From contig JAJZDH010000004.1 of assembly GCA_021828665.1 (NCBI GenBank), positions 1-33,554 on the forward strand: 33,554 bases of DNA. The letters run 5' to 3'. Position 1 is the first letter of the stretch; each line of letters starts with the position of its first letter. The notes beneath the pieces are model-generated. The model did no database searches. It was not told the origin of the DNA and worked only from the letters and a program-made list of their open reading frames with translations. This document shows, piece after piece, positions 1 through 7,597 of the stretch. The position numbers and the translations under genes are program-made. Source of the DNA: Thermoplasmata archaeon. GTDB lineage: Archaea > Thermoplasmatota > Thermoplasmata > Lutacidiplasmatales > UBA184.

Positions 1-366
1 CGCCGGCGGAGCGACCCGCGCGGCCGGGACGATTCCCGGCCCCGCCGCCGGCGCCGCGCCATCGGGAGGTTCCGTGCGCGCCCCGATCCACCGGCTCGGG
101 CGGTCCGCGGGCCGGCCGGGGGACGGGAGGCCGAACGGCCTCCCCCCGGTGGGTCGGCGCTCCGACCGGCGCGCGGCGGGCGTGCCGGGGGCGGCGACCA
201 CCGGCGGCCCCGGGCCACGGACCGCGCGCGGAAGGGCCCTCCCCGGGCCGGCCGGGAACTCCGGGACGGGCATGAGCGAGGGAGTCGGCACGGGATCGCC
301 GACGGATGACCTCTACGGTCGGGACGGCTCCGTCCGCCCGGTCCCCCACCGGCCCGGATTCGGGTG
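1..366. other. GC-rich noncoding leader region
   Basis: No convincing gene is visible in either strand. The only open frame of any length (from 74) would encode an Arg/Gly/Pro-rich product with no recognisable motif, as expected from an open frame in very GC-rich DNA. The stretch contains two close hairpins (125-144 and 152-167) and an interrupted inverted repeat, GTCGGC at 284-289 with GCCGAC at 298-303. It may hold the 3' end and termination signals of a gene lying before the window. Confidence 0.6.
125..167. terminator. Tandem GC hairpins, possible terminator
   Basis: Two perfect inverted repeats sit side by side. The first pairs GGGAGGCC (125-132) with GGCCTCCC (137-144) around a GAAC loop. 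The second pairs GGTCGG (152-157) with CCGACC (162-167) around a CGCT loop. There is no T-tract after either, so a bacterial-style terminator is not shown. They could mark the end of an upstream transcript or be a structural element. Confidence 0.35.
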
Positions 367-367
367 A

Positions 368-376
368 GGTTAAATG
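368..376 (+). promoter_or_regulatory. TATA-like box for osmC
   Basis: The AT-rich core TTAAAT (370-375) lies in very GC-rich surroundings and is centred about 28 bases before the ATG at 401. This is the expected spacing for an archaeal TATA box driving a leaderless message starting at or next to that ATG. It also argues against the upstream in-frame ATG at 374, which would sit inside the box. Confidence 0.6.
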
Positions 377-400
377 GATACGCGGGTCTTGGAGAACCCG

Positions 401-838
401 ATGGCAGCGAAGCGAAGGGCCGTGGCGGTCTGGGAGCACGATCTACTGAAGGGCAGCGGCCGGTTCAAGGTCGACAGCGGGGCGTTCCCCGAAATGCCGG
501 TGACGTGGGCGGCACGGACGGAGGCCTCCGGCGGGAAGACCAGCCCGGAGGAGCTCCTCGCCGCGGCCCATGCGAGCTGTTTTGCCATGGCGTTCTCCGC
601 CGGTCTCGGCCGGATGGGGACCCCGCCGGAGCGGCTCGAGGTCGCCGCCACCTGCACCTTCGACAAGGTGGGGGACGGCTGGAAGGTCACCACCATGGAG
701 CTCCAGGTCGTCGGCCGGGTGCCGGGCATCGACGCGGCCGCCTTCGCCGAGGCGGCCCAGAAGGCCGGCGCGGGCTGCCCGATCTCGAACGCCCTCAAGA
801 ACAACGTCGAGATCCGGGTCACGGCCAAGCTCGGGTGA
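401..838 (+). CDS. osmC: OsmC-type peroxiredoxin
   Basis: OsmC/Ohr proteins reduce organic hydroperoxides in the cytoplasm with a pair of redox cysteines. The 145-residue product follows E. coli OsmC along its whole length from memory: the N-terminal pattern of basic residues then WEHDLLKGSG, the central SPEELLAAAHASCFAMA segment with the first cysteine, and the C-terminal AGCPIS segment with the second. Both cysteines are present. I choose ATG 401 over the in-frame ATG 374 because it matches the family N-terminus and a TATA-like box lies about 28 bases upstream. The next gene starts about 14 bases after the stop and may be co-transcribed. OsmC rather than Ohr is favoured by the sequence match. 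Regulation is not visible. Confidence 0.93.
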   Translation: MAAKRRAVAVWEHDLLKGSGRFKVDSGAFPEMPVTWAARTEASGGKTSPEELLAAAHASCFAMAFSAGLGRMGTPPERLEVAATCTFDKVGDGWKVTTMELQVVGRVPGIDAAAFAEAAQKAGAGCPISNALKNNVEIRVTAKLG

Positions 839-851
839 GCCTCTGGCCCGT

Positions 852-2675
852 TTGCCGGCGGCTCTCCCCCCCTCCCCCGCCGCACCGGCGGGGCCCCGCG
901 AACGGCTCGCCGCCTGGCTGTCCGTGGCCCAGGCCACGGCTCCGGCGGTCGGATCGGACAGCGAGACGGTCCTGTATCTCTCGAACGAGGCCGGCTGGAA
1001 CCAGCCGTGGGCGGTCTCCCGGCGCGGTGGGCCGGCCCGCTGCCTCTGGGCGACGGAGGAGCGCGTGGGCGCGATCCTCCCCTCGCCGACCGGCCCGGAG
1101 GCGATCCTCGCGCAGGATCGGGGCGGGGACGAGCACTTCCAGCTCGCCCTCCTGCCGCTCGAGGGGCGACGGAGTCCGCCCCGACTCCGGACCGCCACGG
1201 CGGGGGCGATCCACGTGCCGGGCGCCTGGGACCCCGACGGCCGCCGGTTCTACTTCACCTCGAACACGAGGGATCCCCGCTACTTCGACCTCTATGCCCT
1301 CGACGTCCGCGACGACGGACCGGCCCCGCGCCTCCTCGAGGAGGATGGATGGCTCGACGTGCTCGATGCCCGGGACGACCGTCTCCTCCTCGCGCGGCGC
1401 CGCAGCAACCTCGACACGGAGCTCGTGGTGCGGGACCCCACCGGTCTCTCGGTCCGGAATCCCCACGCCGGCGAGGTCACGGTGCTCGGCGCGGCCCTGG
1501 GTGCCCGGGGAGAGGTCTACGCCGCGGCGAACCCCGGGCGGGAGCGGACGGCGCTCCTGCGCCTGCGCTCCGGAAGCGCGAACCCGGAGATCCTCCGGGA
1601 GTACGCCGGGGATGTCGAACTGATCCGGGCCGAGCCCACCGCGGAGAAGATCCTCCTCACCGTGAACCGGGAGGGGTTCAGCGACACCTACCTCGTGGAC
1701 CCGGCCACGGGCGAGGACCGGCCGCTCCCCTCCGGCCCCAAGGGGGTGATCGGGTCGATGCGGTGGTGCCCCGACGGTGCTGGGTACGTCTACGAGCTCT
1801 CCCACGCCGAGGGCTCCGAGATCTACTACCGGGCGGCCGACACCGGCAAGGAACGCCGCCTGGCGAGCGCCGCCCGCCCGCTTCCCGGCCACGCCCTCGA
1901 ACCGCTCCGGGGAAGTTTCCGGAGCAGCGACCGGCTCACCATCCCGTACTGGGAATACGCGGGCCCGGGCGGGGGTTCCCGGGGGACCCTGATCCACCTC
2001 CACGGCGGTCCGGAGAGCCAGGCCCGGCCCGGTTTCGTCCCGCTCTTCCAGTGGCTGGCGCAGGAGGGGTGGCGGGTGATCGTGCCGAACGTGCGGGGCA
2101 GCACCGGCTACGGGCGGACCTTCGTCCACCTCGACGACGGCCGGCGACGGCCGGATGCGATCCGGGATGTACGGGAACTCGCGGAGGCGCTCCTCCGGAC
2201 GGGGCGGGCCCGGGGCGGCCGGATCGTGCTCGCGGGCGGCTCCTACGGCGGTTTCCTCGTCCTGGCGGCCCTCACGAGCTACCCGGAGCTCTTCGCGGCC
2301 GGGATCGATATCGTCGGCATCTCGAACCTGCTCACCTTCCTCGCCCAGACCGGCCCGTGGCGGCGCCGGTTCCGGGAAGCGGAATACGGTAGCCTGGACG
2401 GAGACCAGGAGTTCCTCCGGGAGATCTCGCCGCTCTTCCGCGCCGACCGGATCCGGGCGCCGCTCTTCGTGGTCCACGGCCGGAGCGACCCCCGCGTCCC
2501 GTTCGCGGAGGCCGAGCAGATCGTCGCCACCCTCCGGGAGCGGGGCCGACCGGTCGAATTCCTGGAGTACGCCGACGAGGGCCACGGGCTCCACCGGCGC
2601 GCCCACCTCGTGGAGATGTGGACGCGGGCGCTCGAGTTCCTCGACCGGTACGTGCCGCCCCCGCCGCCGACGTGA
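852..2675 (+). CDS. S9-family (prolyl oligopeptidase-like) serine peptidase
   Basis: Predicted to hydrolyse short peptides or acyl-peptides in the cytoplasm; no signal peptide is seen. The N-terminal half (to about residue 350) has beta-propeller-type repeats such as WDPDGRRFYFTSN and WCPDGAGYVYELS. The C-terminal half is an alpha/beta hydrolase with the nucleophile in GGSYGG (Ser464), Asp546 in HGRSDPRVP and His578 in DEGHGLH, so the triad is complete. The start is uncertain. The frame is open far upstream through osmC, no ATG lies near, and TTG 852 gives 607 residues, a normal length for the family; GTG 924 would cut into the first propeller blade. Being directly downstream of osmC it may share that promoter. 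Acylaminoacyl-peptidase is a close alternative name; the substrate cannot be told. Confidence 0.9.
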   Translation: MPAALPPSPAAPAGPRERLAAWLSVAQATAPAVGSDSETVLYLSNEAGWNQPWAVSRRGGPARCLWATEERVGAILPSPTGPEAILAQDRGGDEHFQLALLPLEGRRSPPRLRTATAGAIHVPGAWDPDGRRFYFTSNTRDPRYFDLYALDVRDDGPAPRLLEEDGWLDVLDARDDRLLLARRRSNLDTELVVRDPTGLSVRNPHAGEVTVLGAALGARGEVYAAANPGRERTALLRLRSGSANPEILREYAGDVELIRAEPTAEKILLTVNREGFSDTYLVDPATGEDRPLPSGPKGVIGSMRWCPDGAGYVYELSHAEGSEIYYRAADTGKERRLASAARPLPGHALEPLRGSFRSSDRLTIPYWEYAGPGGGSRGTLIHLHGGPESQARPGFVPLFQWLAQEGWRVIVPNVRGSTGYGRTFVHLDDGRRRPDAIRDVRELAEALLRTGRARGGRIVLAGGSYGGFLVLAALTSYPELFAAGIDIVGISNLLTFLAQTGPWRRRFREAEYGSLDGDQEFLREISPLFRADRIRAPLFVVHGRSDPRVPFAEAEQIVATLRERGRPVEFLEYADEGHGLHRRAHLVEMWTRALEFLDRYVPPPPPT

Positions 2676-2808
2676 TCTCGCGCCGCCCGCGGCGGGGGAA
2701 GGGCGGCCGGGCGCCGAAGGCGCCCGGCGGGAGGCGCCCCCCATCGACCGCGGCGGGTCGGCGGTTCCGCTTCGCGGCCGCGCCGATCCGATCCCGCCCG
2801 ACCCCGTC
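2676..2808. other. Spacer between convergent genes
   Basis: This 133-base spacer separates two convergent genes. It begins with a short GC-rich inverted repeat around 2685-2697 (CCGCC, loop CGC, GGCGG) that could help terminate either transcript. No small gene is convincing. Confidence 0.4.
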
Positions 2809-5214
2809 CTACGGGGCCGGAGGGGAGCGGGGGCGCCGCTTCACCACGAGCACGGCGAGCACGGCCGCGAGGACGATGGCGAGGCCGGCGATCAGCTCGA
2901 GCGTCGTCCACGGGACCCCGACCGGCGGAGGGCTGCCGGGGGTCGGATGGGGGTGACCCGAGCCGTTCGCGAGGGTCAGGTTGACCGTGAGGGGGACGAC
3001 CTGGCCGGGCGCCACCACGACGGTCCGCGAGTAGGGCAGGTACCCCGGCGCCGAGATGTTGAGGAGGTAGGTCCCGGCCGGCAGATCGATGCTGAAGCTC
3101 CCGTTCCGGACCAAGGACGCCGTCCCGTTGATGCTGAGGGTGGCCGTGCCGGGCGATACCGACACGAGCAGGCGGCCGGGGTCGGGAGCGAAGGGAATGG
3201 AGAGGTTCACGGCGTATCCCGCCACGACGAAACGGTTCGGCCCCGGCGCCGCCGAGTACGGACCGGCCGCCACCGCCGAGTAGGGATACGAGCCGTTCGC
3301 CAAGTGGAAGAGGAGCGTACCGTCGCGGGAGCTCGTGTAATTGACCCCCCCGAGGTCCAGGATCCAACTCATGGTGGCGGGAATCCCCGAGGGACGGATC
3401 GCGACGGCGTAGTACACGCGGGTATAGGCGACAAAAATGGAGGGCGCGGGCCCGTAGACCGTGATCGAACCGCCAGCATACGACGGTTCGTAACCGGGGA
3501 CGCCCATCGTGGTGTAATTGTAGGTGCCGTTCGCGAGGGAGAAGTCGATGGTGGACCCCACGCCCGCGTAGATCACCCCCGCGATCCTGAGGCTCCAGCC
3601 GGTACCGGCCGGTAGGCCGACCTCGCTCGCGACGCCGCCGATCTTATAGACGGTCCAGGAGACGGAGATGCTCGTGTTGTCGGCCGCCACCGTATCGGTC
3701 CCCGACCACGCCGAGGCGACGTACCCCGGAACTCCGCCGATGGAGTAGCTGTAGGTCCCGTTTGGCTCCTCGAGGAAGAGCGTGGTGTTGCTCCCGGCCA
3801 CCCGGCTTCCGAGGACGGTCACCGACCAGGTGGTGCCGGCGGGCAATCCGTGCTCGGTGAACGCGATCGGGAACCGGGGCGGCGGGGTGAACTGGAAGGC
3901 GAGGTACTCGCCGCCGCGGAGGGTGATGCGGGGTGCGGCGACGACCGAGCCGTTCACAATGAGGTCGATATTGTACGTGCCCGGGGCGAGGGTGAGGTTC
4001 AGGTCGCCGTTCCGGTACGATCCCGACGGCACGCCGTTGATCGAGTAGCTCCCCGTGGGATATTTCGAGGTGCCGTTCAGGATGGCCGAGTAGCCGCGGT
4101 CGTAGACCAGCCCGAGCTGGCCGGATCCGTTGGTGACGCTCGAGGCGAGGTAGCCGGTCGTGCCCGAGACGACCCGGTTGGCGATGCCGTTGGTCACCGC
4201 CTCGGCCGTGTTGCTGCCAAAATTGTAGGCGTTCGGCACCTCCTGGAGATTGTGCCCGTTGTCGAATTGCAGGGAGAGGTTCACGTGGGCCGCGGTGAAC
4301 ACCGTCGCCGACCCGCTGCCAGGGCCGCCGAAGACCAGTTCGGCGTCCTGGAAGAGGCCGGAGGGCGTGTAGCTGTTCCCGTTCACCTCGAACAGGGCCG
4401 AACTCACCGACCGGGTGAATCCGAAGACCGCCGTATCGTAGGTCTGCCAGCCGTACCCGTCGTTGAACTGGAAGTAGACGACGGGCGAGCCGCTGCTCAC
4501 CGTCGAGAGGCAGCGGAGCTGGACCACGGCCGGATACACCAGCGACGCGCCATTGCCGCTCTGGCCCGCCGCGCCCGCGGCGTAGTAGTTGCCCGAGCCG
4601 CTGGAATAGACCGATCCGTTCCCGGAGGTGATGGTCGTGGACTGCATCTGGGAGCCGCCCGAGGAGAGGTTCCAGATGTTGTCCTCGAACGTCATCGTGT
4701 TGGAACTGGAGTCGAAGAAGAGCACGTCCTGGGGCCAGTAGTAGAAGGTCGACGAACCGCTCGAGAAGCGGAGGACGAGGTTCAACTGGAGCGAGCCGAG
4801 CGAAGCGTAGCCCGAGAAGCTCGCATTGTAGGTGGTGAGCGAGGAGATCGCGGCGGTGCCGACGATCTCGTCGGTCGCGTAGCTGTAGGTGGTGCCGTTC
4901 GCGTCCACGGCGTAGTCGGTGATGCCGAACGGCGCCGGCTCCTGGCTCCGGAACGCGTAGACATTGACGCTCTGGGCCGGGGAGCGCTGGCCGTGGGGCC
5001 GCACGTGGGGCGGGAGGGGGATCGGGAACCTCCCGCCGGGGAAGACGAGGGTGGGAAGGTGCGGGCCGGTGACGCCCACCGAGGCAGGCGCCGGAGCGGG
5101 GAGGGAGGCCGCGGCCCCGAACGGGAGGAGACTGCCGGCCAGCAGGAGGAGAACGATCGTCACGGCGAGGGCGGCCCCACCGGCCGCCGGGAACCGGAAC
5201 GCGTGCGCGGACAT
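2809..5214 (-). CDS. Thermopsin-family (A5) secreted, membrane-anchored protein
   Basis: An 801-residue extracytoplasmic protein. Residues 1-37 form a signal peptide with a strongly hydrophobic core. Residues about 80-440 resemble thermopsin (peptidase family A5): FGITDYAVD, SLQLNLVLRF, YYWPQDVLFF and FEDNIWNLSS follow the family pattern in order. Three related beta repeats of about 75 residues follow (about 451-523, 524-598, 599-675), marked by G-L/I-P and NG-T/S-Y motifs. A PEGA-like domain (about 676-747), a Pro/Gly linker and one C-terminal helix (about 772-792) before a basic tail come next. Many Asn-X-Ser/Thr sites suit S-layer-type glycosylation. ATG 5214 is chosen because it gives a clean signal peptide and has a TATA-like box 29 bases upstream. 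Thermopsins are acid proteases, but activity of this copy is not proven; an adhesion or cell-surface role is possible. Confidence 0.85.
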   Translation of the reverse strand: MSAHAFRFPAAGGAALAVTIVLLLLAGSLLPFGAAASLPAPAPASVGVTGPHLPTLVFPGGRFPIPLPPHVRPHGQRSPAQSVNVYAFRSQEPAPFGITDYAVDANGTTYSYATDEIVGTAAISSLTTYNASFSGYASLGSLQLNLVLRFSSGSSTFYYWPQDVLFFDSSSNTMTFEDNIWNLSSGGSQMQSTTITSGNGSVYSSGSGNYYAAGAAGQSGNGASLVYPAVVQLRCLSTVSSGSPVVYFQFNDGYGWQTYDTAVFGFTRSVSSALFEVNGNSYTPSGLFQDAELVFGGPGSGSATVFTAAHVNLSLQFDNGHNLQEVPNAYNFGSNTAEAVTNGIANRVVSGTTGYLASSVTNGSGQLGLVYDRGYSAILNGTSKYPTGSYSINGVPSGSYRNGDLNLTLAPGTYNIDLIVNGSVVAAPRITLRGGEYLAFQFTPPPRFPIAFTEHGLPAGTTWSVTVLGSRVAGSNTTLFLEEPNGTYSYSIGGVPGYVASAWSGTDTVAADNTSISVSWTVYKIGGVASEVGLPAGTGWSLRIAGVIYAGVGSTIDFSLANGTYNYTTMGVPGYEPSYAGGSITVYGPAPSIFVAYTRVYYAVAIRPSGIPATMSWILDLGGVNYTSSRDGTLLFHLANGSYPYSAVAAGPYSAAPGPNRFVVAGYAVNLSIPFAPDPGRLLVSVSPGTATLSINGTASLVRNGSFSIDLPAGTYLLNISAPGYLPYSRTVVVAPGQVVPLTVNLTLANGSGHPHPTPGSPPPVGVPWTTLELIAGLAIVLAAVLAVLVVKRRPRSPPAP

Positions 5215-5238
5215 CCCGTGTAAAAGGACGAAGACCCC

Positions 5239-5248
5239 TCTTAATCTT
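5239..5248 (-). promoter_or_regulatory. TATA-like box for the thermopsin gene
   Basis: On the minus strand the sequence reads AAGATTAAGA. Its TTAA core (5241-5244) is centred about 29 bases before the ATG at 5214, which fits a leaderless transcript. Confidence 0.55.
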
Positions 5249-5764
5249 GACCTCCCCCACCGGGCCCTGGAAAAAGGGCCGGCCGACCCGAGGTACGACG
5301 GTCGGACCCTCGGAGCGGCGAGCGCAAGCGACCGGGTGGCCGGGGGGTGTCGGGGGCCCCGGACCGACGGGACGGCCCCGGAGAGGCGGCGACCGGTACG
5401 GAGAGCCTCCCTCCGACGACGGGACCCCCGCGGCGGACGCTGCCGACCGAGGGAGGGCGGGGCGGAGCCCGGGCCGCCCATCGGGAGCCGCCGGGATCGG
5501 CACCCCGGAGGGAGGGGGCGGAAGAGGATCCGGAGGGGAGACCGGAAGGGGCGCCGGCACCCCCTGCGGGCAAGGGGGGGTTTCGGGGGAATTCCGTCCC
5601 CCGTCCGCGGGCCCCCGATCGGCCCGGGACGCTTCCCGGACCGTGCGGCCCCTTCCGCGGGAACCCTCCTCCGGGGTGCCGCGCCTACGGACGCGCCCGG
5701 AGGGGAGGCCCGCCGATCCGGCGGCAGCGGACCTCCCGGCCGGGTCGGACGGGAGTTCCTCCAA
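5249..5764. other. Noncoding spacer between divergent genes
   Basis: About 0.5 kb between two divergent promoters. The open frames here encode Gly/Pro/Arg-rich strings with no motif and look like products of base composition. There is a perfect 7-bp hairpin at 5584-5603 and several runs of three to six G or C, for example 5452-5464 and 5572-5590. I recognise no RNA gene. Confidence 0.5.
5584..5603. repeat. Perfect inverted repeat in the spacer
   Basis: CGGGGGA (5584-5590) pairs with TCCCCCG (5597-5603) around the six-base loop ATTCCG. It lies about 240 bases upstream of the ABC transporter start and about 370 bases upstream of the thermopsin start, so a direct promoter role is doubtful. Confidence 0.4.
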
Positions 5765-5765
5765 C

Positions 5766-5775
5766 ACTTAATTAG
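5766..5775 (+). promoter_or_regulatory. TATA-like box for the ABC transporter
   Basis: The sequence ACTTAATTAG is one of the most AT-rich stretches in the window. A start site about 26 bases downstream (near 5797) would leave a leader of roughly 44 bases before ATG 5841. Confidence 0.55.
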
Positions 5776-5840
5776 GAAGCCCTCGTCCGTGGACTCCGGG
5801 GGAAGCGCGCACGCTCGAGGCCTCCACGATCCGGCGGACG

Positions 5841-6494
5841 ATGCGGATCGGGTGGCGCTATCTCGCCATCGGGATCGCCATCTCGGTGCTCCTCAGCTCC
5901 GAGCTCCTCTTCCTCGGAAAGTCGCGGGGGGCGCTCTTCGCGCCCACGTTTCCCCTCGAGCTTCCGATCTTCGCGGTCCTCGGGTCGATCGGCGGCCTCA
6001 TGACCTTCACGAGCGACCGCACCAAGGGGGTCTTCGAATACCTCCTCGCGTACGGGGTCCGCCCCGGGAACCTGTTCCGGAACGGACTCATCGCGACGGT
6101 CGCCATGTCCGGGATCATCCTCGGAACGGCGTTGGCGATCGGCCTCGGTCTGGCCGAGCCGCGCGGCGTCCCCCTGCCCGAGTCCTTCTGGGAGGCGCTC
6201 GCCTACTACACGCTCCCGATGAGCTTCGGGGCGGCCCTGGTCACGTCCACGGTGGGGATGATCTGGGCCTCCCTTTCCTCGCCGCGGGCGGGATTGAACA
6301 GCCCGGTCGGCATCGCTCCGATGATCGGCACCGGTCCGACGATCCTGATCCTGCTCGCCGCCGAGACCGCCCCGACCGCGGACTACTACTACATCACGGG
6401 CGGCGCGTCGGCCGCCTTGATCGTCCTCGCGGTGGTGCTGCTCGCCCTTTCCTCCCGGCTGATGGGCCGGGAGCGGTTCCTCTCCAACATCTGA
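5841..6494 (+). CDS. ABC transporter permease (ABC-2 type)
   Basis: A 217-residue integral membrane protein with about six hydrophobic segments (near 6-22, 41-55, 85-107, 127-150, 157-172 and 187-208) and a basic cytoplasmic loop, TSDRTKGVFEYLL, resembling the coupling region of ABC-2 type exporters. It lies 4 bases upstream of an ABC ATPase gene, so the two almost certainly form one exporter. ATG 5841 is the first usable start in the frame; the open frame continues upstream to a stop at 5769 but offers no standard start codon. The length also fits CcmB-like haem-exporter permeases, but I see no cytochrome maturation genes nearby. The substrate is unknown. Confidence 0.8.
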   Translation: MRIGWRYLAIGIAISVLLSSELLFLGKSRGALFAPTFPLELPIFAVLGSIGGLMTFTSDRTKGVFEYLLAYGVRPGNLFRNGLIATVAMSGIILGTALAIGLGLAEPRGVPLPESFWEALAYYTLPMSFGAALVTSTVGMIWASLSSPRAGLNSPVGIAPMIGTGPTILILLAAETAPTADYYYITGGASAALIVLAVVLLALSSRLMGRERFLSNI

Positions 6495-6498
6495 GGCG

Positions 6499-7407
6499 AT
6501 GGAAATGCGATCCGGATCCCCCGCACCCGCCCCGACGGTTCCCCCCGGGTCCGGGACCGACGGGCACCGGATCGTGGTCCGGGACCTCTCGTCGGGGTAC
6601 CACGGGACGCGGGTGCTCCGCTCGGTCTCCTTCACGATCGAGGAGCCCGCGATCTACGTGGTGCTCGGGGCGAATGGAGCCGGGAAGACCACCCTGTTCC
6701 GGACCCTGGCCGGAATCCTCCCGGCGTACTCCGGGAGCATCGAGATCGACGGGGAGACGACGCGGGAAGGCGGCTCGGGCCGACATCTCCAGTACCTCTC
6801 CCACATCGACGGGTTTCCGGACGGCTTCACGGTGGAGGAGGCGCTCCGGTTCTACGCCACCGTCCAGGGCGCCTCCGAACCGGATGTCGCGCGCGTCGTC
6901 CGCCTGCTCGACCTCGGAGAACTCCGCGGCCGGTTCTTCTCCGAGCTGAGCCAGGGCCAACGCAAACGCGCCTCCATCGCCCGGATCTTCCTCCAGGAAC
7001 GGGGGATCTACCTCCTCGACGAGCCGACCAGCAATCTCGATCCGAAACTGGCCCGGGAGATCCGCGATCTGGTCCTCGGCCTGAGCCGGCACGACGTGAT
7101 CCTCTATTCTTCCCACAATCTGTTCGAGGCGAAGGAGATCGGGAAGTACGTGCTCGCGCTCAAGAACGGCCAGGTGGAGTATTTCGGCCTCCTCAGCGAC
7201 CTGCGGCCGAAGAAGTACGTCGTCGGGATCCGGGCGACCGGGGCGGAAGGGATCCTCGCGGCACTCACGAAGAAGGGCGATTACTACCTTCAGGAGCTCG
7301 CCGGACCCGAGGAGGTCCCGAAGTTCCTGAACGAACTCGTGGCCCGGGGGGTCCAGATCCGGGAGATCAAGGAGATGGAAAACCCCATGGAGGATCTCTT
7401 CACCTAA
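6499..7407 (+). CDS. ABC transporter ATP-binding protein
   Basis: The 302-residue ATPase subunit energising the adjacent permease. All nucleotide-binding elements are present: Walker A GANGAGKTT (residues 57-65), Q-loop Gln98, signature ELSQGQRKR (from 149), Walker B IYLLDE (170-175) and the switch histidine in SSHN (His206). A proline-rich N-terminal stretch of about 20 residues precedes the domain, and about 90 residues follow it, as in many ABC-2 type export ATPases. The start is ATG 6499 or the in-frame ATG 6505. It ends in TAA, one of only two TAA stops I find in the window. No second transmembrane gene is present, so the transporter is probably a permease homodimer with two copies of this subunit. 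Confidence 0.93.
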   Translation: MEMRSGSPAPAPTVPPGSGTDGHRIVVRDLSSGYHGTRVLRSVSFTIEEPAIYVVLGANGAGKTTLFRTLAGILPAYSGSIEIDGETTREGGSGRHLQYLSHIDGFPDGFTVEEALRFYATVQGASEPDVARVVRLLDLGELRGRFFSELSQGQRKRASIARIFLQERGIYLLDEPTSNLDPKLAREIRDLVLGLSRHDVILYSSHNLFEAKEIGKYVLALKNGQVEYFGLLSDLRPKKYVVGIRATGAEGILAALTKKGDYYLQELAGPEEVPKFLNELVARGVQIREIKEMENPMEDLFT

Positions 7408-7535
7408 CGCCGGGGGAGCGCCCCGGCGGGAGGGCGGCCGGTGCCGACCGGAGGCTCCGGCCCACGGCCCTCCGGGCGCCGGTCGCCGTCCGTGGGGAGC
7501 CGGCCGCACCGGTCGGGGCCCCGCGACGCCCGGTG

Positions 7536-7545
7536 CGCTTATTCG
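7536..7545 (+). promoter_or_regulatory. Weak TATA-like box for the Dph6-like gene
   Basis: The sequence GCGCTTATTC is the only AT-rich patch in this spacer and lies about 57 bases before GTG 7598. A transcript from it would have a leader of about 30 bases containing the GGGGGAG ribosome-binding site at 7583-7589. Confidence 0.35.
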
Positions 7546-7597
7546 CGGGCGGCTCCTCGGGTCCCGTCGGCCTCGCGATCGAGGGGGAGTCGTCACG

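Noticed and set aside
74-367. A 97-codon open frame upstream of osmC
   Set aside because: The product is Arg/Gly/Pro-rich with no motif and no ribosome-binding site, and it runs across the TATA-like box of osmC to end next to it.
374-400. Upstream in-frame ATG as the start of osmC
   Set aside because: It would add nine residues not found at the family N-terminus and would lie inside the TATA-like box that fits ATG 401.
570-851. Long N-terminal extension of the S9 peptidase frame into osmC
   Set aside because: The extension is a Ser/Arg/Pro-rich overlap with the well-supported osmC gene and lies outside the expected peptidase length.
5452-5464. G-quadruplex motif
   Set aside because: Only three closely spaced G-runs are clear; the fourth needs a loop longer than usual, and such runs are common by chance at this GC content.
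5247-5771. A 174-codon open frame in the spacer before the ABC transporter
   Set aside because: The product is low-complexity Gly/Pro/Arg-rich without any motif, and its end overlaps the TATA-like box of the transporter.
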